A stretch of 58,783 nucleotides of DNA from positions 1-58,783 of the forward strand of contig CAIYTE010000143.1 in assembly GCA_903929045.1 (NCBI GenBank). Reading direction: 5' to 3'. Below are positions 16,877 through 26,192 of the stretch, piece after piece. The notes below the pieces were generated by a model that saw only the letters and a list, made by a program, of their open reading frames with translations, ran no database searches and was not told the DNA's origin. Origin of the DNA: an uncultured Hyphomicrobiales bacterium (lineage in GTDB: Bacteria; Pseudomonadota; Alphaproteobacteria; Rhizobiales; Xanthobacteraceae). Positions within the stretch are counted from its first letter, which is position 1. Every line of letters starts with the position of its first letter. A program made the position numbers and the translations under genes.

Positions 16877-18727
16877 TTATCCCAACTTCTCCAGCTCGTC
16901 GATCATGCCCGCAATCACGCTCAATCCGCCGTCCCAGAATTTCGGATCGGTCGCATCGAGGCCGAAGGGCTTGAGCAGTTCGGAGTGATGCTTGGTGCCG
17001 CCCGCCGACAGCATGGCGAGATAGCGCTCGGCGAAGCCTTCGTTCGACTTCTCGTAGACCGCATAGAGCGAGTTCACGAGGCAATCGCCGAAGGCATAGG
17101 CGTAGACATAGAACGGCGAATGGATGAAGTGCGGGATGTAAGTCCAGAAGGTCTCGTAACCCGCCTTGAGTTCGATCGCAGGGCCGAGGCTCTCGCTCTG
17201 CACCGACATCCACAGTTCGCAAATCTTGTCGGCGGTGAGCTCGCCGTTGCGGCGCTCCAGATGCACCTTGCGCTCGAAGGAATAGAACGCGATCTGGCGC
17301 ACAACCGTGTTGATCATGTCTTCGACCTTGGCAGCGAGCATGGCCTTGCGCTGCTTCTTGTCGGTCGTCGCCGCGAGCAGTTTCTTGAAGGTCAGCATTT
17401 CGCCGAACACGGACGCCGTCTCGGCGAGCGTCAACGGCGTCGGCGCCATCAGCGGGCCGTTCGGCGCCGCCAGCATCTGATGCACGCCGTGACCGAGTTC
17501 ATGCGCGAGCGTCATGACGTCGCGCGGCTTGCCCTGATAGTTGAGCAGCACGTACGGATGCGCCGACGGCACGGTCGGATGCGCGAAGGCGCCGGGCTGC
17601 TTGCCGGGACGCACCGGCGCATCGATCCAGGCATTGTTGAAGAACTGCCCGGCCACTTCCGCCATCTTCGGCGAGAACGCACCGTAGGCGGTCAGCACCG
17701 TCGAGCGCGCGTCGGTCCACGGGATGGTGCGCTGCGCCACCTTCGGCAGCGGCGCGTTGCGGTCCCAATACGGCAGGCTCTTCTTGCCGAACCATTTCGC
17801 CTTCAGCGCATAATAACGGTGCGACAGCTTCGGATAGGCCGCGCGCACGGCATCGACCAGCGCATTGACGACTTCCGGCTCGACGCGGTTCGACAGATGC
17901 CGCGCATCGGCGACGTCCTTGAAGCCGCGCCAGCGGTCGGAGATTTCCTTGTCCTTCGCCAAGGTGTTCGTGATCATCGTGAACGGGCGCAGGTTTTCCT
18001 TGAAGGTCTTGGCGAGCGCCTCGGCGGCAACTTTGCGCTTCTTGCCGTCCGGGTCCTGCATGAAGTTGAGCGTCTGCTCGATGCCGAGCGACTTGCCGCC
18101 GATCTTGAAGCGCAGCGCCGCGACCGTGTCGTCGTACTGGCGATTCCAGGCCGAATAACCGGTCAGCGACTTCTCGTGAAACAGCTGCTCGATGCGGTCG
18201 TCGAGCTGATACGGCTTTTCCTTGCGCACATCCTCGATCCACGGCCGGTAATGGCCGAGGTCGCCGCCGTCCATCGCCGCGTTCAACACGGCATCATCGA
18301 TGCGGTTGATCTCGAGATCGAAGAACAGGAGATGCGAGTACGCGCCGGTGATGCGCTCGCTCATGTCGCCGTAGAATTTGTTGTAGGCCGGATTGGTCGA
18401 GTCGGTGGCGTGCAGCAGGCCCGAATAAGAGCCGATGCGGCCGAGCACATCGCCCAGCTTCTCGTATTGCTTCACCGCCTCGACGAAACCGGGCGCGCCC
18501 GGTGCCGCCGCAAGTTCGGCGAGCTTGCCCTTGTAGGCTTTCTCGAACGCCGCGCTCTGCGTTTCCGCCGTCTCGAGATCGCGCTTCAGCTCAGGGCTGT
18601 CGATGCCCGGATAGAGGTCGTTCAGATTCCATTCCGGCAGGCGGCCCAGTTTCGAATCGGCTTTCGCCGCCGCCTTTGCGGGCTTGGCGGCTTTGGCAGG
18701 CTTCTTCTGGGCGGAGTATTTGGCCAT
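16877..18727 (-). CDS. pepF: Oligoendopeptidase F (M3 metallopeptidase)
   Basis: The 616-residue protein is an M3B family zinc peptidase that hydrolyses short peptides in the cytosol. The zinc motif HELGHGVHQML begins at His409 (H409-E410...H413), and the third ligand Glu lies in the following ETASVFGE segment. An N-terminal Lys/Ala-rich stretch (KKPAKAAKPAKAAAKA) precedes the domain. The ATG at 18727 is preferred to the TTG two codons upstream. It reads divergently from the following GST region and shares no obvious operon. Confidence 0.95.
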   Translation of the reverse strand: MAKYSAQKKPAKAAKPAKAAAKADSKLGRLPEWNLNDLYPGIDSPELKRDLETAETQSAAFEKAYKGKLAELAAAPGAPGFVEAVKQYEKLGDVLGRIGSYSGLLHATDSTNPAYNKFYGDMSERITGAYSHLLFFDLEINRIDDAVLNAAMDGGDLGHYRPWIEDVRKEKPYQLDDRIEQLFHEKSLTGYSAWNRQYDDTVAALRFKIGGKSLGIEQTLNFMQDPDGKKRKVAAEALAKTFKENLRPFTMITNTLAKDKEISDRWRGFKDVADARHLSNRVEPEVVNALVDAVRAAYPKLSHRYYALKAKWFGKKSLPYWDRNAPLPKVAQRTIPWTDARSTVLTAYGAFSPKMAEVAGQFFNNAWIDAPVRPGKQPGAFAHPTVPSAHPYVLLNYQGKPRDVMTLAHELGHGVHQMLAAPNGPLMAPTPLTLAETASVFGEMLTFKKLLAATTDKKQRKAMLAAKVEDMINTVVRQIAFYSFERKVHLERRNGELTADKICELWMSVQSESLGPAIELKAGYETFWTYIPHFIHSPFYVYAYAFGDCLVNSLYAVYEKSNEGFAERYLAMLSAGGTKHHSELLKPFGLDATDPKFWDGGLSVIAGMIDELEKLG

Positions 18728-18857
18728 GGGCAAATGTCTTTATGAATGTGGAACCGGCGGGTCAGCTTCCCATCTAGGCTGCCGGACATGGCGTTGCGAT
18801 GGCAGAGACCCCGCTTTTCAACAAAATTGCATTCCAGACGGTATCGGAAACCGGCTT

Positions 18858-19532
18858 CTACAGCCGGTTGATCCGGGCGATCCGCCGGGTCACGTCCGCC
18901 GGCGTTTCCGCGTCCGCCTTGTTCTTGAGCGCCAGCGCGTCGCGCGCCGCCGGGCGGTCGAGGCAGCGCTCCAGCCAGGCCTTCAGGTGCGGGACCGCCG
19001 ACAGGTCCATCTCGATGGCGCGGCTGATGACCGCGGCAACGTTGAGATCGGCGACGGTAAAGTCCGGCCCGACCAGATAGGGTTGCTTCGACACCGCCGT
19101 ATCCAGAATCTTGAACGGCTTGGCGATCACCTTGAGCGCCTCGTCGCGCTTGGCGGCATCGCGTTCTTCCGGCGGCAGACGCACGGCGTGCAACGACCAG
19201 ATATTGACGCCACGGTCGACCTCATTGAGCGCCCACGACGTCCATTGCCAGGTCTTGGCCTCGCCTTCGAGCGAGGTCGGATAAAGTCTGCCGGGCGCAT
19301 ACTTCTTGGCGATGTACATCGTGATGGCCAGCGACTCGAAAAGCACGAAATCGCCATCGACGATGACCGGCAGGCGGCCGTTCGGGTTGATGGCCAGAAA
19401 TTCGGGGGTCTTGGCGCCGGTATCGCCGATTTCGATCGGCAGGTGCTCGTAGTCGATGCCGCATTCCTTGGCGATCCACAGCGCCCGGAAGGCGCGGGTG
19501 CGGGCAATTCCGTAAATCTGAAGCTTGGACAT
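18858..19532 (-). CDS. Glutathione S-transferase family protein
   Basis: A 224-residue GST distinct from the one near 1.9 kb. The N-terminal thioredoxin fold reads KLQIYGIARTRAFRALWIA, where family members usually carry a catalytic Ser or Tyr near residues 10-12. The glutathione-binding NGRLPVIVDGDFVLFESLAI (about 48-67) contains the canonical cis-Pro and Glu-Ser. The C-terminal helical domain includes FTVADLNVAAV. Substrate is unknown. The start at 19532 (MSKLQIYG) is selected because homology begins there. Confidence 0.9.
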   Translation of the reverse strand: MSKLQIYGIARTRAFRALWIAKECGIDYEHLPIEIGDTGAKTPEFLAINPNGRLPVIVDGDFVLFESLAITMYIAKKYAPGRLYPTSLEGEAKTWQWTSWALNEVDRGVNIWSLHAVRLPPEERDAAKRDEALKVIAKPFKILDTAVSKQPYLVGPDFTVADLNVAAVISRAIEMDLSAVPHLKAWLERCLDRPAARDALALKNKADAETPADVTRRIARINRL

Positions 19533-19651
19533 ATGTTTCCTCGTTTTTTCCCAGGCTACGCGGCGAGGCGTGTCCGGCCACTTTAAGAGCCCATTAAGCC
19601 AAACCGGCGAGATTGCACCAAATCGGTACAACCACCGCCGCCGGAGGGTTC

Positions 19652-21187
19652 ATGTCACAAGTCGTGCTGATCGTCGATGACGATCCGGTCCAGCGCCGCC
19701 TGCTCGAAGCCATGGTGCAGCGCTTCGGCTACGACACCCGGACGGCCGAAGGCGGCGACGCCGCGGTCAAGATCCTGACCGCCTCCCCCGCGCCGCGCGT
19801 CGATTGCATCATTCTCGACATGGTGATGCCCGATCTCGACGGTCTCGGCGTTCTGGCGCGCATGCGCGAGCACGGCCTCGATACCCCGGTCATCGTGCAG
19901 ACAGCCCATGGCGGCATCGACAATGCCGTGTCCGCCATGCGCGCGGGCGCGACCGATTTCGTCATCAAGCCGGCGAGCCCCGAGCGTCTTCAGGTGTCGC
20001 TGCGCAACGCGGTGACTGCCAGGGTGCTGACCGGCGAACTGCAACGCATCAAGCGTTCGCGCGAAGGCACGCTCGCCATCTCCGACATCATCACGCGTTC
20101 CCCCGCCATGCGCCCGGTGCTGCACGCCGCTGAAAAAGCGGCCGGCTCCGCCATTCCCGTCCTCGTCGAGGGCGAATCCGGCGTCGGCAAGGAGTTGATG
20201 GCGCGTGCCATCCACGGCAGCGGCGCCCGCAGCGCCAAGCCCTTCGTCGCCGTGAACTGCGGCGCCATGCCGGAGAACCTCGTCGAGTCGATCCTGTTCG
20301 GCCACGAGAAGGGCTCGTTCACCGGCGCCACCGAAAAGCACACCGGCAAGTTCCTTGAAGCCGATGGCGGCACCTTGTTCCTCGACGAAGTCGGCGAACT
20401 GCCGCCCGCAGCCCAGGTCAAGCTGCTGCGCGCCTTGCAGGAAGGCGAAGTCGAACCGGTCGGCAGCCGCAAGAGCATCAAGGTCGATGTGCGCATCGTC
20501 TCGGCCACGAATCGCGATCTCATCGCCGACGTGAAGGCCGGGCGTTTCCGCGAGGACCTGTTCTACCGCCTGCACGTCTTCCCGATCACCATCCCGCCGC
20601 TGCGTTCGCGGCTTGAAGACATCCCCGAACTGACGCGCCACTTCCTGCTCCGCATCGCCGCGGAAGAGGGAAAACGCGTCCGCAGCATCGGCGCGCAGGC
20701 GCTGTCGCTGCTCGGCTCCTATCGCTGGCCCGGCAATGTCCGCCAGTTGGAGAATGCCGTGTTCCGCGCCGTCGTGCTCGCCGACGGCGACGAGATCGGC
20801 GCCAACGAATTCCCGCAGATCGCCGCGCAAGTCGTGTCCGATGCCCTGCCCGCCGCGGCGCGCACCGAGCAATGGATCGAGAAGTCGCCGGCGACGGCCG
20901 CCGCCATGCCGAGCGACAATGCCGGCATCATGGTGCGCAACGCCTTTGCGTTGACGCCGTCGGGCCCGTCGCTGCAGCTCACCAATGTGCACGGCGAAGT
21001 GCGTCCGCTCGAGGAAATCGAACGCGACGTCATCCGCTTCGCCATCACGCACTATGATGAGCAGATGTCGGAAGTCGCGCGCCGTTTGAAAATCGGCCGC
21101 TCGACGCTCTATCGCAAGCTCGAAGGCCTCGGATTGAACGACGGCACACAAGCCGACAAGGTAAACGAGCCGGCGCCCGTTCAATAA
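19652..21187 (+). CDS. Sigma-54-dependent response regulator (NtrC family)
   Basis: A 511-residue transcription activator. The receiver domain (about 1-125) has acidic VDDD, phosphoacceptor Asp56 (LDMVMP), Thr in QTAHGG and Lys in IKPAS. The AAA+ domain has Walker A GESGVGKE (174-181), the sigma-54 contact loop as GSFTGA (221-226, a common variant of GAFTGA) and Walker [11 protein letters not shown] Fis-type helix-turn-helix ([20 protein letters not shown]) ends the protein. GGAGGG precedes ATG 19652. No partner kinase is adjacent. The next gene encodes an L,D-transpeptidase, but its control by this regulator is only a guess. Confidence 0.95.
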   Translation: MSQVVLIVDDDPVQRRLLEAMVQRFGYDTRTAEGGDAAVKILTASPAPRVDCIILDMVMPDLDGLGVLARMREHGLDTPVIVQTAHGGIDNAVSAMRAGATDFVIKPASPERLQVSLRNAVTARVLTGELQRIKRSREGTLAISDIITRSPAMRPVLHAAEKAAGSAIPVLVEGESGVGKELMARAIHGSGARSAKPFVAVNCGAMPENLVESILFGHEKGSFTGATEKHTGKFLEADGGTLFLDEVGELPPAAQVKLLRALQEGEVEPVGSRKSIKVDVRIVSATNRDLIADVKAGRFREDLFYRLHVFPITIPPLRSRLEDIPELTRHFLLRIAAEEGKRVRSIGAQALSLLGSYRWPGNVRQLENAVFRAVVLADGDEIGANEFPQIAAQVVSDALPAAARTEQWIEKSPATAAAMPSDNAGIMVRNAFALTPSGPSLQLTNVHGEVRPLEEIERDVIRFAITHYDEQMSEVARRLKIGRSTLYRKLEGLGLNDGTQADKVNEPAPVQ

Positions 21188-21397
21188 TTTGATTAAAATT
21201 TTAACGATCCGATTTTAACGACCTGCGTTCACTCTGATCGTAAGTAACGTCGTTAACAGCGCAATTTCACATCGTATCGGCGTCTCTGCAGTCGCATAAT
21301 AGCGATGCAGACATGCCGATGGCGCGACGCGTGCACCATTCGTAAATGCACTGCATAAAATTTTATCCGTCGCGTTGAGTGTGTGGAGTTGAGTACG

Positions 21398-23389
21398 ATG
21401 CGCAAACAGAGCTTGCTGGCCAGCACCATTCTGGCCGTTGTCGTAACAACGCCCGCGGTCTCCGTGGCCGCGCCTGATCGCATCATCCAGGTGATGCCGC
21501 CGCCGGCCTCGATCAACGGCCAGCCGCAGCGCCGCCGCGAAGCGGCGCCCGTACCGCCGCAACAGATCAACAACGCATCTTCGCAGCGCGCCGTGCCGAT
21601 GCCGGAGCCGCGCGCGCAGGAATCCCGAGCCCAAGAATCCCGCGCCCAGGAATCCCGCGCACAAGCCACCGCGCCGGAGCCCGAGCCCGTTGTGCAGGCG
21701 CCCGCCGCCGCGCCGCGCGAACCGGACGCCGCCGTCACCGAGATGAAGAGCACGCTCGACAAGCCGCTGGCGGCGAGCGATGCGCAGATCACCGAACGCC
21801 TGCGCGCCCTCGGCAAGCAGATGTCACGCTTTATCGATCGCGAACCCGAGCGCAAGGCGACGGAAGCGTTCTACGCCGCGCGCGGCTACGCGCCGCTCTG
21901 GATCCGCGGCGGCGAACTCACCACGCAGGCCAAGGCCGCTATCGTCCATCTGAAGAGCGCCAGCGCCGACGCGCTCGACGCGCCGGATTATCCCGTGCCG
22001 GATTTCGCCAATCTGTCGAGCGCCGAAGCGCTTGCCGAAGGCGACGTGAAACTGACCAATTCGATTCTGACCTATGCCCGCCATCTCGCGGTCGGCCGCA
22101 TCGCGCCGAACCGCGTTCTCGCGGAAGTCGACTACGGCACTCACGTGCCGGAGCCGTCCGACATTCTCAAGAAGGTCTCCGACGCCCGCGATTTCAATGC
22201 GGCGCTGGACAATTACAATCCGCCGCATGACGGCTTCCGCGCGCTCAAGGCCAAGCTTGCCGAACTGCGCAGCGGCCCGCGCGCCGAAGCGCCGGACGAT
22301 CGCATTGCCGACGGCCGCCGCATCGAGGCCGGCGAAAAGGATGCACGCATTCCCGCCATCCGCCACAAGCTCAACGTCAAGAGCAAGACCGACGACCTCG
22401 TCTATGACAAGGCGCTGTGGAACGCCGTGCGCAACGTGCAGCAGCGCGCCGACATCAAGCCCACCGGCACCATCGACGGCAAGACGCTCGCCGCCATCAA
22501 CGGCCCCAAGCCGGTGACGCAGGCGACGCAGATCGACCGCATCGTCACCAATATGGAGCGTTGGCGCTGGCTGCCGCGCGATCTGGGCAAGACCTATGTG
22601 ATGGTCAATCTGCCGGATTACACGCTCAAGGTCGTGCAGGATAACCGCATCCAGTGGCGCACCAAGATCGTCGCCGGCAAGCCGCAGACGCCGTCGCCGC
22701 TGCTCACCGCGCCGATGCAGGAAGTCATCGTCAATCCGTCCTGGTACGTGCCGCAGTCGATCATCCAGAACGAGTTGCTGCCGCAATACGCCAACGATCC
22801 GCAGATCTTCGATCGCATGGGTCTCGAAGTGAAGCGCGGCCCCGACGGCCACATCAACGTCGTGCAGCCGCCCGGCGCCGCCAACGCGCTCGGCCGCATC
22901 AAGTTCGCCTTCCCGAACAAATTCCAGGTCTACCTGCAAGACACGCCGGACAAGCGGCTGTTCGCGCCGGAGAAGCGCGCCTTTAGCCATGGCTGCATGC
23001 GCGTCGAAAACCCGACCAAGTTCGGCGAAGTCATGCTGTCGCTGGCGATGTCCGGCCCGACACCGACCTCGGGCCAGATCGACCAGATGTTCGGTCACGA
23101 AGAGAAGAACTACAAATTGCAGCAGCGCCCGATGGTGCACCTCACCTATCAGAGCGCCTATGTCGACGACGCCGGCAAGCTGATCGTGCGCGACGACATC
23201 TACGGCTACGACGCCCGCATCAAGGCGATCATGGGCTCGGATGAGCGCCGCGTGGCCGACATCGCGCCGCCGAAGGAAAACAAGCGTGATGAAATCACCA
23301 CCGCCCGCACCAATCAGGAAATCCTGAGCCGGGTCGAGCGCCGCGAAGTGAAGAACCCGTTCGCTTTCTTCGACCGCATCTTCCGCTAA
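21398..23389 (+). CDS. L,D-transpeptidase (YcbB-like), exported
   Basis: A 663-residue periplasmic enzyme that forms 3-3 (or protein-peptidoglycan) cross-links. After a signal peptide (MRKQSLLASTILAVVVTT) comes a Pro/Gln/Arg-rich linker with three RAQES repeats, then a scaffold region and a peptidoglycan-binding-like domain (KALWNAVRNVQQRADIKPTG). The YkuD catalytic domain ends in FSHGCMRVENP, with the nucleophile Cys in HGCMRV. The start at 21398 replaces an in-frame GTG at 21383. A terminator follows at 23414. The domain order resembles E. coli LdtD. Confidence 0.92.
   Translation: MRKQSLLASTILAVVVTTPAVSVAAPDRIIQVMPPPASINGQPQRRREAAPVPPQQINNASSQRAVPMPEPRAQESRAQESRAQESRAQATAPEPEPVVQAPAAAPREPDAAVTEMKSTLDKPLAASDAQITERLRALGKQMSRFIDREPERKATEAFYAARGYAPLWIRGGELTTQAKAAIVHLKSASADALDAPDYPVPDFANLSSAEALAEGDVKLTNSILTYARHLAVGRIAPNRVLAEVDYGTHVPEPSDILKKVSDARDFNAALDNYNPPHDGFRALKAKLAELRSGPRAEAPDDRIADGRRIEAGEKDARIPAIRHKLNVKSKTDDLVYDKALWNAVRNVQQRADIKPTGTIDGKTLAAINGPKPVTQATQIDRIVTNMERWRWLPRDLGKTYVMVNLPDYTLKVVQDNRIQWRTKIVAGKPQTPSPLLTAPMQEVIVNPSWYVPQSIIQNELLPQYANDPQIFDRMGLEVKRGPDGHINVVQPPGAANALGRIKFAFPNKFQVYLQDTPDKRLFAPEKRAFSHGCMRVENPTKFGEVMLSLAMSGPTPTSGQIDQMFGHEEKNYKLQQRPMVHLTYQSAYVDDAGKLIVRDDIYGYDARIKAIMGSDERRVADIAPPKENKRDEITTARTNQEILSRVERREVKNPFAFFDRIFR
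21612..21660 (+). repeat. 15-bp tandem repeat inside the L,D-transpeptidase linker
   Basis: About three copies of a 15-bp unit (approximately GCGCAGGAATCCCGA and variants) encode successive RAQES peptides in the Pro-rich linker. The unit is a multiple of 3, so copy-number change would alter linker length without a frameshift. Confidence 0.8.
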
Positions 23390-23413
23390 GCGATTTGGAA
23401 TGAATGATTTTAC

Positions 23414-23445
23414 GGCCGGGCCTTGAGCCCGGCCATTTTCGTTTG
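23414..23445 (+). terminator. Rho-independent terminator of the L,D-transpeptidase gene
   Basis: GGCCGGGC (23414-23421) pairs with GCCCGGCC (23427-23434) around CTTGA, followed by ATTTTCGTTT. It lies 25 nt after the stop codon. Confidence 0.8.
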
Positions 23446-23610
23446 CGGACCGAAGTTCCATCGCGAAAATGGCCGCGCCGGCCTTTTTTCGCCACCTTCA
23501 TTCGTCAATACTGCGACAGTTGAACACGGCAATGCGGCCGGTAAGGTCTCATTAACCGTTCCCGATAACACTGCGGCCGTTACGACGGCCGGCTGGGGCG
23601 CAGCGATCGT

Positions 23611-25218
23611 TTGGAACGGCTCATTACACGGACGTGTTCATTGGCGTTTGGCGCACGCAAGCAATCTCATCGTTTTGTGCTGCGCGCGGGCCTGACGCTC
23701 GGCCTCGCCGGCTTCGCGCTGTTCGGCTCGCACAATTCGCTGCAGACCGCCATCGCCGAAGGCGATACCCGGACGCTGACGTTTCATCATCTCCATACCG
23801 GCGAAGACATCACCATCACCTTCAAGCGTGACGGCCGTTACGACGATGCCGCGCTGAAGAAGCTCGACTGGTTCATGCGCGACTGGCGCAAGGAGCAGTC
23901 CATCAGCATGGACCCGCACCTGTTCGATCTGCTGTGGGAGGCCTATCGCGAGGTCGACGCCACCGCGCCGATCCAGGTGGTCTGCGGTTACCGTTCGCCC
24001 GAAACCAATTCGATGTTGCGCGCCCGCTCGACCGGCGTCGCCGAACTCAGCCAGCACACCGCCGGCCATGCCATGGACTTCTTCATTCCCGGCGTGCCGC
24101 TCGACAAATTGCGCGCCGTCGGCCTGCGCCTGCAGCGCGGCGGCGTCGGTTTCTATCCGACATCCGGCTCGCCCTTCGTGCATATGGATACCGGCACCGT
24201 ACGGCACTGGCCGCGCATGACGCACGATCAGCTCGTGAAGGTGTTCCCCGACGAGCGCACCGTGCATGTGCCGTCCGACGGCGTACCGCTGAAGAATTAC
24301 GCGCTGGCGCTGGCCGATGTCGAAGCCCGTGGCAACGAACCGTCGGCGACCTCGCTGGCCGCGGCGCGCGGTAATGGCGTGGACACCGCGAACGCCAAGC
24401 CGCAGCGCAGCCTGCTGGCGTCTCTGTTCGGCGCGAAGTCAAAGGATGCCGATGAAGCCGCCGATCCGGCCGCCAAGCCGACCTACACGACGGCGAGCAC
24501 GCCCGCGCGCGGCAAGCTGGCCGTCGCCAGCCTGACGGCGCCGAAGCCGGTCGTGACCGAGACCATCGTGCCGCTGCCGTCGGCACGTCCGAAGACGGCG
24601 CCTGTCGCCGTGGCGGCCGCCGCCCCGGCCAAGCCGCAGATGACCCTGGCGTCATTGCCGAAGGAAGTTTTCTTCGACAACCGGGCGTCCTGGAAGGGCT
24701 CCGTCGACAGCGCGCCGCTCGCGCAGGCCAAAGCCTCGCCATTTGATGTCGCCAGCGCCGATAATACCATGGTTGTCGGCAGCGCGCCCCAAGCCCTCGC
24801 CTACGCGGCCGAGGCCCCGACCCCGCTTCCCGTTGCCGCGCCGACGCGCCTGCGTCCGATGGGCGCGAAGATCATCGCCGCGCCGGTTGTCGTCGCTACT
24901 GCGCCGGGCATCATCGACGTGCTGACCCCGGGCCCGGCCTTTACGCCGCTGCTGTCGAGCGGCGTGGCGAATTTCGGCAGCCCGTGGACGCGCGCCGCCA
25001 TGCTGGCCCCGAGCGTCGGCATGATGACGACGACCAGAGTCGGCCCGCTTGACGTCCGGCCGTTGCAGGAACTGCTGCGCAAGCCGGCGCAATCGCTGGT
25101 GATGACGTTCTCCGCCGATCCGCATCTCGGCATGACCACCGCGAACTTCAGCGGCACCGCGGTCGTATTCCTCGCCACCGCGACGTTTGCGCGGCAGGCG
25201 ACGGCGTCGTTGCGGTAA
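23611..25218 (+). CDS. DUF882/M15-like peptidase domain protein, exported
   Basis: The 535-residue protein has an N-terminal hydrophobic segment (VLRAGLTLGLAGFALFG), a DUF882/YcbK-like M15 domain (about 50-215) and a long Ala/Pro-rich tail. Zn-site motifs are visible: VVCGYRSPETN, SQHTAGHAMDFF (His and Asp ligands) and PFVHMDTG. Related enzymes cut peptidoglycan cross-bridges. No ATG or GTG fits the N-terminus; TTG 23611 is used here and TTG 23641 is an alternative, so the start is uncertain. It follows an L,D-transpeptidase, consistent with a cell-wall module. Confidence 0.85.
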   Translation: MERLITRTCSLAFGARKQSHRFVLRAGLTLGLAGFALFGSHNSLQTAIAEGDTRTLTFHHLHTGEDITITFKRDGRYDDAALKKLDWFMRDWRKEQSISMDPHLFDLLWEAYREVDATAPIQVVCGYRSPETNSMLRARSTGVAELSQHTAGHAMDFFIPGVPLDKLRAVGLRLQRGGVGFYPTSGSPFVHMDTGTVRHWPRMTHDQLVKVFPDERTVHVPSDGVPLKNYALALADVEARGNEPSATSLAAARGNGVDTANAKPQRSLLASLFGAKSKDADEAADPAAKPTYTTASTPARGKLAVASLTAPKPVVTETIVPLPSARPKTAPVAVAAAAPAKPQMTLASLPKEVFFDNRASWKGSVDSAPLAQAKASPFDVASADNTMVVGSAPQALAYAAEAPTPLPVAAPTRLRPMGAKIIAAPVVVATAPGIIDVLTPGPAFTPLLSSGVANFGSPWTRAAMLAPSVGMMTTTRVGPLDVRPLQELLRKPAQSLVMTFSADPHLGMTTANFSGTAVVFLATATFARQATASLR

Positions 25219-25239
25219 TCGTACAAGCGACAAATACTC

Positions 25240-25371
25240 CGCTCATTCCCGCGCAAGCGGGAATCCAGAGTACCCATCACTAGTTTTTGCCTCAGCCCCT
25301 GGGTCCCCGCTCATAGGCGTTCTGAAAGAATGCCGTCCTTTGGACGGCTATGCGCGGGGACGAGCGGGTTA
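25240..25371. repeat. REP-like palindromic intergenic element
   Basis: Between two convergent genes lie three nested or adjacent palindromes: ATTCCCGC-GCAA-GCGGGAAT near 25244-25263; a long pair GTCCCCGCTCATAG (25303-25316) with CTATGCGCGGGGAC (25348-25361), one mismatch; and inside it GCCGTCC-TTT-GGACGGC. This cruciform architecture with GC-rich GGGGAC tips resembles dispersed intergenic palindromes of Bradyrhizobium-type genomes. The dispersed nature cannot be shown from this window. Confidence 0.7.
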
Positions 25372-25372
25372 A

Positions 25373-25648
25373 TTACTGCAGCATCCCGAGCGCGTTCAGA
25401 TAGGTGTCGAGAATGTCCTGCGCCTCGCGGCGCTCATCGACGTCCATCTTGCGCATGCGCACGATGGTGCGGAGCGCCTTGGCGTCGAAGCCGTTGCCCT
25501 TGGCTTCGGCATAGACGTCACGGATATCGTCCGACGTTGCCTTTTTCTCTTCCTCAAGACGCTCGATACGCTCGATGATGGACTTGAGCTGATCTTTGGC
25601 AAACCGGGTTGACGGCTGATCATCGTGGGCTTCGGCAGTGGCTGCCAT
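25373..25648 (-). CDS. gapR: GapR family DNA-binding protein (DUF2312)
   Basis: The 91-residue protein matches DUF2312, whose Caulobacter member GapR is a nucleoid-associated protein that clamps overtwisted AT-rich DNA and helps replication and cell-cycle progression. The conserved core [17 protein letters not shown], then [20 protein letters not shown], is complete. Length is normal. AAGGAG lies 8 nt before the ATG. It converges on the upstream M15 gene with the palindromic element between them, which might help terminate both transcripts. Confidence 0.93.
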   Translation of the reverse strand: MAATAEAHDDQPSTRFAKDQLKSIIERIERLEEEKKATSDDIRDVYAEAKGNGFDAKALRTIVRMRKMDVDERREAQDILDTYLNALGMLQ

Positions 25649-25792
25649 CGAACGTCTCCTTGACTGAACGGCGCTTTGGACAGGAGGTTTCGGAATTCGC
25701 GCGCGTCAGGTCAAGGAAAGCTCGGCGTCATCCACGCTGTTCACAAGCGCGGGCGCCCGGAACCTGCCCTTCCGTCATGAATCGGTAGTTTA

Positions 25793-26104
25793 TCAGTGCT
25801 TGGGGCTGGACTTTTCAAACGCCGCCTTTTGCTCTGGCGACGCTTCCTTCTGGTGCTTCTGGCGCCATTGATCGTAAGGCTCGCCGTAGACGATCTCGCG
25901 GCTTTCGTGCTTGCTCAGCGGCAGCCCCTTGGCGTCGGCGGCGTCTTTCATCCAGTTCGACAGGCAATTGCGGCAGAAACCGGCGAGATTCATCAGGTCG
26001 ATGTTCTGCACGTCGGTGCGCGTGCGCAGGTGCTCGACCAGACGCCGGTAGACGGCGGCTTCGAGTTCGATGCGGGTCTTGTCGTCCAAAATCTTGTCGC
26101 CCAT
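25793..26104 (-). CDS. DUF1244 family protein
   Basis: A 103-residue protein of the conserved DUF1244 family found widely in alphaproteobacteria. The core reads IELEAAVYRRLVEHLRTR, then NIDLMNLAGFCRNCLSNW with a CxxC pair, and GEPYDQWRQKHQKEAS. The CxxC could bind a metal, but no function is established to my knowledge. It is divergent from the glycerate kinase-like gene with under 90 bp between starts, so the two may share a regulatory region. Confidence 0.9.
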   Translation of the reverse strand: MGDKILDDKTRIELEAAVYRRLVEHLRTRTDVQNIDLMNLAGFCRNCLSNWMKDAADAKGLPLSKHESREIVYGEPYDQWRQKHQKEASPEQKAAFEKSSPKH

Positions 26105-26192
26105 GATGATCTCCCTGATGCGGGGAACATAGGCGCGCTGGGGCGGCGTTTGAAGCCCCAGGGGCCGCCGAGATCGGCGAACGTGGGCAGCA

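Noticed and set aside
16811-18745. A 644-codon plus-strand open frame opposite pepF
   Set aside because: Shadow of the pepF gene; the peptidase frame has the zinc motif and normal composition.
21824-23461. A 545-codon minus-strand open frame opposite the L,D-transpeptidase
   Set aside because: Antisense shadow without family motifs.
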